Assembly: GCA_964624235.1 (NCBI GenBank) | Contig: CAZUXY010000048.1 | Coordinates: forward strand, 1-38,190 | Reading direction: 5' to 3' | DNA length: 38,190 bases | Source of the DNA: CAZUXY01 sp964624235 | Lineage (GTDB): Bacteria; Spirochaetota; UBA4802; UBA5368 | Shown: positions 25,620 through 32,817 of the stretch, piece by piece | Layout: the number at the start of each line of letters is the position of its first letter | Position numbering within the stretch: the first letter of the stretch is position 1 | Program-made: the position numbers and the translations under genes | The notes under the pieces: model-generated | Told to the model about the DNA's origin: nothing | Database searches by the model: none | The model's input: only the letters and a program-made list of their open reading frames with translations

Positions 25620-26198
25620 ATGAAAATCTCACTTCCGCCGCACACGATACTGCTTCCCTCCCCGGTGCTCATTATAGGCACCTACGGTCCCGACGGCAAA
25701 CCGAACATCATGAACGCCGCCTGGGGAGGGATTGCGTCCAGCCAGCCGCCCTGCGTCAGCGTGTCGCTCAGGGAAGCGACGCTCAGCTATCACAACATCA
25801 GGCAGAACGGGGCGTTCACCGTCAACATCCCCTCTGAAAAGTACTTCAGGGAAGCGGACTTTGCGGGCCTGGTGTCGGGCAGGGAGTGCGACAAGTTCCA
25901 GAAAGCCCGCCTCACCCCCGAAAAGAGCGCACTGGTCAATGCCCCGATAGTGAAAGAATTTCCCTACGCCCTTGAGTGCCGGCTGGAACGGCAGGTGGAA
26001 CTCGGCCTGCACACCATGTTCATAGGAGAGATCGTGGGACTGGTCGCCGACGGTGAAGTTCTGAACCCGCACAATCTTCCCGACATCGAAAAGGTGCGCC
26101 CGATACTGTTCGGTTCATTCGGCAGTGCGGCATATTACGCCGTCGGCGAAAAAGTGGGCGATGCGTTCTCCGCGGGTAAGGAAATAAAAGGAAACTGA
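25620..26198 (+). CDS. flavin reductase-like (flavoredoxin-type) protein
   Basis: I start the gene at 25620, which has a GAGGAAA ribosome site, not at 25518. The 192-residue product has the FMN-binding split-barrel pattern of the flavin reductase/flavoredoxin family: PVLIIGTYGPDGKPNIMNAA, then PPCVSVSLREATLSYHNIRQNG and FTVNIPSEKY. These proteins bind FMN and reduce it with NAD(P)H or shuttle electrons to partner enzymes. It returns to the GC-rich composition of the core genome and lies just after the third hydrolase-tail fragment, so the accessory block ends before it. No partner monooxygenase is adjacent. Confidence 0.88.
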   Translation: MKISLPPHTILLPSPVLIIGTYGPDGKPNIMNAAWGGIASSQPPCVSVSLREATLSYHNIRQNGAFTVNIPSEKYFREADFAGLVSGRECDKFQKARLTPEKSALVNAPIVKEFPYALECRLERQVELGLHTMFIGEIVGLVADGEVLNPHNLPDIEKVRPILFGSFGSAAYYAVGEKVGDAFSAGKEIKGN

Positions 26199-26400
26199 GT
26201 TTATACGCGAAAACCGAAGGGTGACATACAGGGAATATACCAGCCCATACCGGCATCCCTCCGATTCGGGGGAACAGTATATCCTGATATTCCTTTTCTT
26301 TTAACCGCCGGCTTTCCCGAAAAAAATTCATACAAACCTGATAATAACTACATGACCCGCAGGTACCTTCAAGGCGAAATAAATACCGGGAGGTGGTTAA

Positions 26401-26772
26401 GTGGAATACAGGATATCGATTTTGAATGACGCGTTGCTGATTAAAGTGCTCGGGCCCCTGAACAGGAAAGCGGTCTATACGGTCGGTGCTTTAATCAGGC
26501 CTTTAGTAACGGGACACTCACCAAGAATAATTCTGGATGTTGAAGGCCTGGAATACGAGAAGGAAATGGTGTATCACCTGGGACTGATAAACGCCTTTAA
26601 AAAAGAGATCGAACAGGCGGGGGGGAGTTTCACCCTGGCCGCGGGCCGCAACAGGATAACAAAATATCTTCGCATGGCAGGGCTGGATAAACTGTTCAAT
26701 ATTTCAGATACTCAATTTGCGCCGAATAACTATACGCGGAGCCCACGAGTCGAGAATGGAAAAAATAACTGA
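26401..26772 (+). CDS. STAS-domain protein (anti-sigma factor antagonist-like)
   Basis: The 123-residue product starts at a GTG with a GGGAGG ribosome site. It has the STAS layout: strand ISILNDALLIKVLGPLN, then SPRIILDVEGLEYEKEMVYH in place of the usual DLS-x-V-x-DSSG phosphorylation loop, and helix ITKYLRMAGLDKLFNI. The Ser/Thr that is phosphorylated in SpoIIAA-type antagonists is not evident (VEGLEYEKEM), so it may bind without phospho-control. It overlaps the following hydrolase gene by 17 bases, indicating co-translation. Confidence 0.75.
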   Translation: MEYRISILNDALLIKVLGPLNRKAVYTVGALIRPLVTGHSPRIILDVEGLEYEKEMVYHLGLINAFKKEIEQAGGSFTLAAGRNRITKYLRMAGLDKLFNISDTQFAPNNYTRSPRVENGKNN

Positions 26773-27496
26773 AATAACGGAAAATATTTTCATGATCCGG
26801 GGCGCCGGCAACAGCAGCCACAGCTATGTCGTCAAGGGCAACAGGCTCAATCTGCTCATAGACTCCGGGCTGGACAGGAACTTCCCTATACTGCAGGGCA
26901 GCCTGTTAAGGATAGGGCTTAAGGTAAGGGACATCGATATAGTGATCAACACGCACGAACACTTCGACCACATAGGCGCCAACAGGTATTTCCAGGAACA
27001 CACGTTGATCGCGGCGCACCGCTTCGCGGCGACGAAGATCTCAATGAACGACAGGTATGTCACACTGTACGAATCCGGCGACGCCAATGAACTTTCGCTC
27101 CATGTACATCTGTGGCTCGAGAGTAAAACCAGGTTCGACCTCGGCAACTACACCCTGGACATCATCCATACGCCCGGCCATACCTCGGGTTCGATCTGCA
27201 TATACGAACCCTTTAAAAAGTTTATTTTCACGGGCGATACCCTTTTCGCGGGGGGAACCCTGTCGTATATCGCGGAATCGGGCAGTGTGGGCGATTATAT
27301 AAATTCCATAATGTCGCTGAACACCCGGCAGATTCTTGAACTGTACCCCGGCCACGGAGACATATCGGTGAACCCGAATGACGACATGACGGCGGCGGTC
27401 GAGAACGCCAGGCAGTTCCTCAGGAAAGACGAAGAGATAAAGGTTTTTTACGAACCCACCACGGCGCACATCAATGCCCAAGGGCAGGCGGAATAA
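26756..27496 (+). CDS. metallo-beta-lactamase fold hydrolase
   Basis: I start at 26756, inside the end of the STAS gene, giving 246 residues. The zinc motif THEHFDHIG provides His67, His69, Asp71 and His72; His142 in HTPGHTSGS, Asp161 in FTGDTLF and His200 in YPGHGD complete the two-metal site of a glyoxalase II-like hydrolase. The substrate is unknown; relatives split thioesters, lactones or phosphodiesters or reduce oxygen. Coupling to the STAS gene suggests the two act together, perhaps in a regulatory pathway. Confidence 0.88.
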   Translation: MEKITEITENIFMIRGAGNSSHSYVVKGNRLNLLIDSGLDRNFPILQGSLLRIGLKVRDIDIVINTHEHFDHIGANRYFQEHTLIAAHRFAATKISMNDRYVTLYESGDANELSLHVHLWLESKTRFDLGNYTLDIIHTPGHTSGSICIYEPFKKFIFTGDTLFAGGTLSYIAESGSVGDYINSIMSLNTRQILELYPGHGDISVNPNDDMTAAVENARQFLRKDEEIKVFYEPTTAHINAQGQAE

Positions 27497-27842
27497 CGAG
27501 TCATGTTGCCGCCTGCCGGTACTTTTGCGGTATGGAGTGTTGCCCGGCGCGGTACTCCTTTGTGATTTGACCCGTCCGTTATCCGGATAACCGTTTTTTT
27601 TACTTCTGCCTTCGCGCCGGGATGCCACGCGCTGCCGCGCATATCCGACCCATCCGCGGCGCCCCCTCCGGCACGACGGGAGCTTTGCTATTTAAACTTG
27701 ACAAAAGATTCTTTGTGTATAAAGGATTTCTGTAAAAATCCGCGGGGAATGAGCTTCTGATCTCAATCGTTACAACGAGAAGGGACTCTCGCTGAAAGTG
27801 GAGATTCCCCCGGATATCCAACTGAATCTTCCGGTGATCACC
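27497..27842 (+). other. intergenic region before the chemoreceptor gene
   Basis: This 346-base gap holds a terminator-like palindrome (27578-27601) and a TTGACA box at 27698-27703 with TATAAA only 14 bases further on, too close to call a promoter. From 27753 there is a 30-codon open stretch in frame with the receptor gene, reading NRYNEKGLSLKVEIPP in part. No complete gene is seen. Confidence 0.5.
27578..27601 (+). terminator. palindrome plus T-run after the metallo-hydrolase gene
   Basis: GTTATCCGGATAAC is a perfect 14-base palindrome at 27578-27591, followed by eight T residues at 27594-27601. With the central CCGG as loop, the stem is only 5 bp, so it is a weak terminator candidate. Confidence 0.45.
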
Positions 27843-30008
27843 ATGAAATTACGGTACCTGACCCTTTCGTTGCTGCTCCTCCTTTCCACCAGGGCATATG
27901 CCCTTGAAACAGTCGCCGTCGACGGGTCTTTTTACATGAAATCGATCGGGAAACAGTTCGACTACATCGAAGACAGGGAAAAGAAACTCACCTTCGACCG
28001 GGTCATCCAGGAAAAGAACTGGACGGCGAACAAAAACGAATCGGTCAACTTCGGGTTCACCGGCTCGGTCTACTGGTTCCGGTTCAGTGTCGACAACAGG
28101 GGCGACGGACCGATGAACCATTTTCTGGAGCTCACCTACCCCATGCTCAATTTCATCGAGTTCTACCGGGTCGCCGAAGACGGTCACCGCGTCAGCAAAA
28201 CCGGCACCCGGTATCCTTTCAGCCAGAGGGAGATCGAGGACAAAAATTTCATCTTTCATCTGAAAGACGTTCCCGGAAGCCACACGTATTATATCAGGAT
28301 CGAAACAGAGAGCTCCATGAACTTCACCCCGCTGCTCATGTCGCAGGGCGCCTACATACACCGAACCCAGACCCAGGTACCCATCATGTGGGCGTACCTG
28401 GGCCTGATGCTCAGCATGCTTATCTACAACCTCTTCATCTTTTTCGCCACCAGGGAGCGGGGCTACCTCTACTACGTGCTCTTTATCATCACCTACATAC
28501 CGATGCAGATGACGCTGACCGGGCACTCGTTCCAGTACCTCTGGCCCGGGGCGCCGCACCTGGTAATGCGCATGCTCCCCTCCCTGATGTGCGCGGCACT
28601 GGGATTCGCCGCCGTCTTCATGCGAACGGTTATCGGCACCCGCCGTCTTTTTAAAATTACCGACCGGTTCTTCATTTACGGCATTATCACGCCGTGTTTC
28701 GCATGGACCGCCGCGGCCGTGTTCACGAGGTATCGCCTGGCCATCAGCGTCGCCACGGTGCTGTCGGCCCTTATGCCGGTGATCATCATTATATGCGTCG
28801 CCTATATCACGATACGGGGGTCGCGCCCGGCGCGCTTCATCCTTATCGGTTTCGGCGGCCTGGTGTTCGGCACCACCTTTTACACGCTGAAGACCATGGG
28901 TGTCTTCCCGTCCATGTTCATCACCGACTGGGGCCTGCAGATCGGCTCGGCCATGGTGGTCGTCTTTCTTTCACTGGCGCTGGCCGACAACATCAACGTG
29001 ATGAGAAAAATGATGGAGCGGCTCAATGAAGAACAGAGGGAAAACGAGAAAACCTCACGCGAGCGCGCCGAACACCTGGAAGGCATCGTGACCACCGCCA
29101 CCGGCCTTACCGGGGATTTCGTCGGCGCCGGCGAGCGGCTCCAGGAGATCACCGGCCGGTTTTCCAGTCTCTCCATGGAGCAGTCGGCCACCAGCGAGGA
29201 GATGTCGGCCACCTTCGAGGAGCTATCGGCGTCTGTGGAGACCATCTACCGGTCCACCGTCAGCCAGAAGGAGGAGGGTGAGAGATCGAAAAAGCTGGCT
29301 GACGAGCTGAACGCCGCCCAGAAGAACCTGATACAGGAAAACCGCAGGGTCGAAGAGCACATCTCGATGATCATGAACTCCGCCACCGAGACCGGAAAGA
29401 ACCTCCAGATGATGACCGACACCATGAACATCATCAACCAGGGCGGCGCGGCCATAAACCAGTTCATCGCCATAATCGATGAAATATCCGACCGCATAAA
29501 CCTGCTCTCCCTGAACGCCGCCATCGAGGCGGCGCGCGCCGGCGATTACGGCAAAGGGTTCGCGGTCGTGGCCGACGAGATAGGAAAACTCGCACAGGCC
29601 ACCTCGGACAACTCCAAGGAGATCACCAGGCAGATATCCAAGATAATAGGCGATATCGATTCGGGAACGCGCATAGTCTCGGCCACCAGGGACTCGACCG
29701 ACACCATTCTGAACATGGTACACGCCGTCGGCGACGGCTTCAGCTCGGCACGCGACATGATGGCCAGGCAGAACCAGACGCTCGAGGTGGTCATCTCGCA
29801 GGCAGAACTCATAGAACGGATCTCGCGTGAGATCGCGGGTTCCACCAACGAGCAGAAGAACTCCATGGCCCAGACACAGAAAACCATCGACCGCCTGTCT
29901 GAGATGGCCATGGAGATATCCCAGGCCAACGAACAGATACTGGACATTTCGCGGCAGATACACGAAAAGACCCTGAAACTGGACGACGTGGTAAGAAGAA
30001 AAGCGTGA
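27843..30008 (+). CDS. 7TM-DISM methyl-accepting chemotaxis protein
   Basis: From the ATG at 27843 the product has 721 residues. A signal peptide (MKLRYLTLSLLLLLSTRAYA) leads to a periplasmic 7TMR-DISM extracellular domain, with SVNFGFTGSVYWFRFSVDN and FHLKDVPGSHTYYIRIE. Seven membrane helices follow (about 180-380), then a cytoplasmic coiled coil. The chemoreceptor hairpin tip is at about 547-585: EISDRINLLSLNAAIEAARA then GDYGKGFAVVADEIGKLAQ, which contacts CheA and CheW. It probably senses a carbohydrate-like or other ligand and drives motility or a related Che pathway. An alternative GTG start at 27798 would spoil the signal peptide. 7TM-DISM receptors are common in spirochaetes. Confidence 0.92.
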   Translation: MKLRYLTLSLLLLLSTRAYALETVAVDGSFYMKSIGKQFDYIEDREKKLTFDRVIQEKNWTANKNESVNFGFTGSVYWFRFSVDNRGDGPMNHFLELTYPMLNFIEFYRVAEDGHRVSKTGTRYPFSQREIEDKNFIFHLKDVPGSHTYYIRIETESSMNFTPLLMSQGAYIHRTQTQVPIMWAYLGLMLSMLIYNLFIFFATRERGYLYYVLFIITYIPMQMTLTGHSFQYLWPGAPHLVMRMLPSLMCAALGFAAVFMRTVIGTRRLFKITDRFFIYGIITPCFAWTAAAVFTRYRLAISVATVLSALMPVIIIICVAYITIRGSRPARFILIGFGGLVFGTTFYTLKTMGVFPSMFITDWGLQIGSAMVVVFLSLALADNINVMRKMMERLNEEQRENEKTSRERAEHLEGIVTTATGLTGDFVGAGERLQEITGRFSSLSMEQSATSEEMSATFEELSASVETIYRSTVSQKEEGERSKKLADELNAAQKNLIQENRRVEEHISMIMNSATETGKNLQMMTDTMNIINQGGAAINQFIAIIDEISDRINLLSLNAAIEAARAGDYGKGFAVVADEIGKLAQATSDNSKEITRQISKIIGDIDSGTRIVSATRDSTDTILNMVHAVGDGFSSARDMMARQNQTLEVVISQAELIERISREIAGSTNEQKNSMAQTQKTIDRLSEMAMEISQANEQILDISRQIHEKTLKLDDVVRRKA

Positions 30009-30038
30009 CGCCCGCTATTCCCCGGACGTCATGACGCA

Positions 30039-30068
30039 TTGTGTAATGCATCTCTGTCATTGTATAAT
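30039..30068 (+). promoter_or_regulatory. putative promoter for a non-coding transcript
   Basis: A perfect TATAAT at 30063-30068 is preceded by TTGTGT at 30039-30044 with an 18-base spacer. It lies 55 bases after the chemoreceptor stop, points away from it, and reads into a gene-free region full of hairpins. Transcription would begin near 30075. Confidence 0.45.
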
Positions 30069-30121
30069 GCCGGTAAAGGACTGACGAATGTCCTTTCGAC
30101 GACACACGCGCAATTTTTGTC

Positions 30122-30402
30122 TGTCATTTCGACGACGTACAGGAGGTACTAGTGGCACACGCATTTACGCCTTCCGTGGCGTGCGTGTGCAGGCGCACAT
30201 CGTGTGCGCACCCGGCATTGCGACAGGCGACCGACAGGAGGTCGGGAGTGTCACCGATGCCAGGAGGGCAAGGAGGTGACCGACCGACCGGAGGGAGGAA
30301 GTCCCGTGGGAAGGTCGCGTCTTTAGCCGGCCGACCAAAGGGAGGAGAAATCTTATTATTGTACAAATAAGATTTCTCACCCCTTTGGGGTTCGAAATGA
30401 CA
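30122..30402. repeat. REP-like compound palindromic element
   Basis: TGTCATTTCGA (30122-30132) and TCGAAATGACA (30392-30402) are perfect inverted ends. Near the right end GAGAAATCTTATT (30345-30357) pairs with AATAAGATTTCTC (30366-30378). A degenerate second left end (TGTCCTTTCGACGAC) lies at 30089. The interior repeats the pattern GACCGAC-AGGAG/GGAGGGAGG several times, as if copies of the left end had been nested. Confidence 0.65.
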
Positions 30403-30423
30403 TGGTCAATGGAACAGAGATTT

Positions 30424-30673
30424 CCGACGGCCATGGAGGGCCAAGTGTCGAATGCCGACACGATGTCGGAAAAGCATTCGACCGACGGCCATGGAAGGCC
30501 AAGTGTCGAATGCCGACACGATGTCGGAAAAGCATTCGACCGACGGCCATGGAAGGCCAAGTGTCGAATGCCGACACGATGTCGGAAAAGCATTCGACCG
30601 ACGGCCATGGAGGGCCAAGTGTCGAATGCCGACACGATGTCGGAAAAGCATTCGACCGACGGCCATGGAAAGC
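30424..30673. repeat. 58-bp tandem repeat, about 4.3 copies
   Basis: Units begin CCGACGGCCATGG at 30424, 30482, 30540, 30598 and 30656 (partial). The four full units are identical except for GGAGGG (units 1 and 4) against GGAAGG (units 2 and 3). Each contains GGCC-ATGGAR-GGCC and a longer imperfect stem, TCGAATGCCGACA / TGTCGG-AAAA-GCATTCGA. There are no variable spacers, so it is not a CRISPR array. Confidence 0.95.
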
Positions 30674-30699
30674 CCGGTGTGCACGGGGGAAAGCCGATG

Positions 30700-30730
30700 T
30701 CACCGGCGTGAGGTGAGCTTTTTTATTTTT
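30700..30730 (+). terminator. terminator-like hairpin with T-run after the repeat array
   Basis: TCACC (30700-30704) pairs with GGTGA (30712-30716), followed by TTTTTT-A-TTTTT from 30719. The stem is short but the T-run is strong. It would end a plus-strand transcript running through the repeats. Confidence 0.5.
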
Positions 30731-30882
30731 CCGTGTTGATACGCCACCACGACCATTAGCAGCACGGTGATTACGGGCCATACCATACAGAATATGATCA
30801 CGTTGATCTGCTTATAGGTCAGTCCCGTGCACCCGGCCATCACGTAAAGTATTTTCACACATGCGTCGAAGATCGCGTTCAT
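30700..30882 (-). CDS. small membrane protein, 60 aa
   Basis: The product has one clear membrane helix (INVIIFCMVWPVITVLLMVV) after an amphipathic N-terminus (MNAIFDACVKILYVMAG) and ends in a basic tail, KIKKLTSRR, which suggests an inner-membrane protein with its C-terminus in the cytoplasm. An AGGA ribosome site lies six bases before the ATG at 30882. The family is not recognised. It may be genuine because its amino-acid pattern is coherent, but it is short. Its 3' end overlaps the plus-strand terminator at 30700. Confidence 0.5.
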   Translation of the reverse strand: MNAIFDACVKILYVMAGCTGLTYKQINVIIFCMVWPVITVLLMVVVAYQHGKIKKLTSRR

Positions 30883-30946
30883 ACCTGTCCTTTTATTCTT
30901 GGATTAGTCACCTGCCCTATCGCGTTTGTGTAGTCAAATATTCAAC

Positions 30947-30998
30947 ACAACGGAAAAGAGGGGGTTTCCAGAGTTACGCCGGGTACATCGTCCGTTGT
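30947..30998 (-). repeat. inverted repeat at the end of the broken vapC, possible short attC-like site
   Basis: ACAACGGA (30947-30954) and TCCGTTGT (30991-30998) are perfect inverted arms 36 bases apart, just after the vapC stop. On the minus strand the site starts with AAC and ends with GTT, as attC sites do, but the inner arms are weak. Confidence 0.3.
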
Positions 30999-30999
30999 T

Positions 31000-31401
31000 T
31001 TATTTCTTCGACCAATTTTCAATTTTTAATCCCCTGATTCTTTTAAAATGTTTTTCGTTATTTGTAATCAACGTTGAATTCATGGTCAGTGCGGTTGATG
31101 CTATCAATAGATCAAAATCATCTATCGGTGAACCGGCTTTCAGCATATTGGCCTTTAACTCACTAAAGGTTTCAATTATTGCTTTATCTACGTCTATTAT
31201 AGGAAATAATTCTTTTATCCGATAAACAACCGCTATATTCTTTTCATGATTTTGTGATTTTTTAGCGCCGAATAATAATTATCCATATGTGATTACGGAT
31301 ATTGATTTTGGGATATTTTCGTTTTTTAAAAAATGACCATGAACGATAGAATCACCCTTAATGCTGTAAATAATTATACTTGTATCAATCAAATAGTGCA
31401 T
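31000..31401 (-). pseudogene. vapC: VapC (PIN) toxin gene with in-frame stop at the catalytic glutamate
   Basis: The frame from ATG 31401 to TAA 31000 encodes 133 codons of a PIN-domain protein: MHYLIDTSIIIYSIKG with Asp6, later GSPIDDFDLLIASTALTM and LITNNEKHFKRIRGLKIENW. Codon 41 is TAA (31281-31279) in SVITYG-stop-LLFGAKKS, exactly where VapC proteins have the catalytic Glu of the YGELL motif. A single base change from GAA to TAA would explain it. The rest of the gene is well preserved, so inactivation is recent or the base is a sequencing error. It begins 8 bases after the antitoxin stop. Confidence 0.85.
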
Positions 31402-31409
31402 TTTCTTTT

Positions 31410-31664
31410 TTAAAACCTTTCTGGGTTTTTACGGGATTTTTTTATTGAATCAATTATTTCATCCGCATTTCGTTTATCTTCCCATGCGCCGGAAAGCGCT
31501 ATAAATTCTCTTGTCGGGTTATTCTTATAAATTGACGGATTCGAAAGATATTTCTCTATAATGGAAATTACTTCCTGGCTGATAGATCTGTTTTGACTTT
31601 TTGCGACAGCTTTTAATGAAGCGTATAATCTATCATCAATATCCCGTACTTGAAGAATTGCCAT
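31410..31664 (-). CDS. vapB: VapB/FitA-type antitoxin
   Basis: I place the start at 31664, after a GAGGTGAT ribosome site; the longer frame to 31724 lacks one. The 84-residue product has a ribbon-helix-helix N-terminus (MAILQVRDIDDRLYASLKAV, then SQNRSISQEVISIIEKYL) and a C-terminal toxin-binding tail, WEDKRNADEIIDSIKKSRKN. It should bind the VapC encoded immediately downstream and repress the operon. Because that VapC carries a stop codon, the antitoxin is at present without an active partner here. Confidence 0.85.
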   Translation of the reverse strand: MAILQVRDIDDRLYASLKAVAKSQNRSISQEVISIIEKYLSNPSIYKNNPTREFIALSGAWEDKRNADEIIDSIKKSRKNPERF

Positions 31665-31750
31665 ACTATCACCTCTATCATGAATAGTATAATGAATTTT
31701 CATGAAAATATAAGCACTTTTCATGAAACTCGAGAATCAAACAGCTGTAA

Positions 31751-31886
31751 TGCATATCCCCACGGCAACCTTCTTCCCGGCCGTCCATCACTGTTGTATC
31801 TCGTTTTCCTGCTCTATGATATATCCTCCCTGCGAATGTACCATGTCATGTCGTATTGCCGGTGTGTCAGTCCGGGGGAGCGGTAT
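31751..31886 (-). repeat. interspersed repeat family R, copy 1 (most diverged)
   Basis: About 136 bases match 35542-35678, 36835-36972 and 38061-38190 in the same orientation. Shared blocks include TATGATATATCCT, CATGTC(G/T)TATTGCCGG and GGGGAGCGGTAT. It lies between the GNAT and vapB genes. This copy has the most substitutions. Confidence 0.75.
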
Positions 31887-31906
31887 ACGTTTGCGTGATG
31901 AAATCG

Positions 31907-32548
31907 TCATATCAGAAAGGCCCTGCAGGCGATTGAAAACAATTCCTGGCTGTATTGATACTCTTTCTTCTTTTCGGGGAATTGCTTATCGTATTCTTCC
32001 ACTTTACCGTGATCGAGATTAAAGACTTCACTTTGATATAATCTATACTTTTTTCCATGATCAAACAGTTGTTTCGCAAGAATTAACGCCAGTAACCCAT
32101 ACGGGTATTTTCCATTTTGATCGGATACATTATAATCTTTGCCGTTTCGAAAACCATTTTTGCAGTAATTATGCGGATCTCCATAGATAAAAATTCCGGG
32201 GCAATTCCTTGTTTCCGCGATTTGCCTGGTGAAAGAGATCAGCTTTGCGCCGATACCTTTCCTTTGAAATCCCGGCCGGACGCATAAAGGACCGAATGAG
32301 AGTGTTTCAATTTTATTATCGTTTTCATCCAGTAAAAAAGACTTTGTGTATATAATGCTTCCTACAATTTTTTCTTCGTTAACCGCGATGAATTCCATTT
32401 CCGGAATATAGTCTTTATGTTCGCGCACTACATGGACCAGGTAATGCTCATCACACCCCGGCACATAGAGATTCCAGAAAGCTTCCCTGGTCATATACTC
32501 AACCTCGGAATATTCAGACGGCCGGATATTTCTTATAGTTATTTCCAT
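31907..32548 (-). CDS. GNAT family N-acetyltransferase
   Basis: The 213-residue product has the acetyl-CoA-binding motif A at about residues 89-103, CVRPGFQRKGIGAKL, preceded by strand GSIIYTKSFLL. The N-terminus (IRNIRPSEYSEVEYMTREAF) is that of YhbS-like GNAT enzymes. The C-terminal extension FDHGKKYRLYQSEVFNLDHGKVEEYDKQFP is shared by a subgroup of this family. It probably acetylates an amine on a small molecule or antibiotic; the substrate is not known. It lies within the run of minus-strand cassette-like genes. Confidence 0.88.
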   Translation of the reverse strand: MEITIRNIRPSEYSEVEYMTREAFWNLYVPGCDEHYLVHVVREHKDYIPEMEFIAVNEEKIVGSIIYTKSFLLDENDNKIETLSFGPLCVRPGFQRKGIGAKLISFTRQIAETRNCPGIFIYGDPHNYCKNGFRNGKDYNVSDQNGKYPYGLLALILAKQLFDHGKKYRLYQSEVFNLDHGKVEEYDKQFPEKKKEYQYSQELFSIACRAFLI

Positions 32549-32817
32549 TTTAACCCCTGTTAATTATGCGCTATTGATAATGGGAAGTGTCCATCATCCA
32601 GCATTCTTTTCAACCGCATTCCATACTATCGGGAATATATCTGTATAATCAGAATTCCAGGTTTCAATCAGCATGGATGTCGGTTGTTGTTTCAATCTAT
32701 TAAATTCCCTCAAGGAGCGGGGAAATTGCATACACCGTTATTATTGACGAAGGCCGAGCACCCGACAGGAACACGGGGTGTTAATAATGTGTAATCCTCG
32801 ATTCCTTCCATGTGGTC

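Larger units (their letters stand above)
30075..30730 (+). ncRNA. candidate structured RNA with repeated GGA-loop hairpins
   Basis: No convincing gene lies here. On the plus strand, consecutive perfect hairpins are: GTAC-AGGAG-GTAC (30137-30149), GCACACGCA/TGCGTGTGC (30155-30190), GCGCACA-TCG-TGTGCGC (30193-30209), CCGAC-AGGAG-GTCGG (30231-30245), TGCC-AGGAG-GGCA (30258-30270) nested in GTCACC/GGTGAC, GGGA-GGAAG-TCCC near 30293-30305, and a 13-bp stem at 30345-30378. Four tandem repeats follow, each with GGCC-ATGGA(A/G)-GGCC. Most loops expose GGA, the recognition core of CsrA/RsmA. A TATAAT box precedes and a T-run hairpin follows. The reading as a CsrB-like sponge RNA is inference. A compound REP-like DNA repeat is the main alternative. 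Confidence 0.35.

Noticed and set aside
30152..30370. 72-codon plus-strand frame with an AGGAGGT just before a GTG
   Set aside because: The AGGAG is the loop of a hairpin that recurs several times nearby, and the translation (Arg/Gly/Pro-rich) looks non-coding.
30424..30673. CRISPR array
   Set aside because: The units are identical head-to-tail copies with no variable spacers, and no cas genes are present.
30377..30781. Overlapping frames with repeated peptide (for example PWPSVECFSD) on both strands of the 58-bp array
   Set aside because: They arise because the repeat unit has no stop codons in any frame and a length not divisible by three. No ribosome site or domain supports translation.
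15574..31401. Reassignment of TAA as a sense codon, suggested by two in-frame TAA codons in toxin-antitoxin genes
   Set aside because: Many intact genes in the window end with TAA (for example 5597, 8-kb region genes and the vapC frame itself), so TAA acts as a stop.
32549..32817. A further attC-like site between the secreted-protein gene and the GNAT gene
   Set aside because: Short ACACC/GGTGT arms exist, but I could not find the paired inner arms or the GTTATAC-like end shared by the other three sites.
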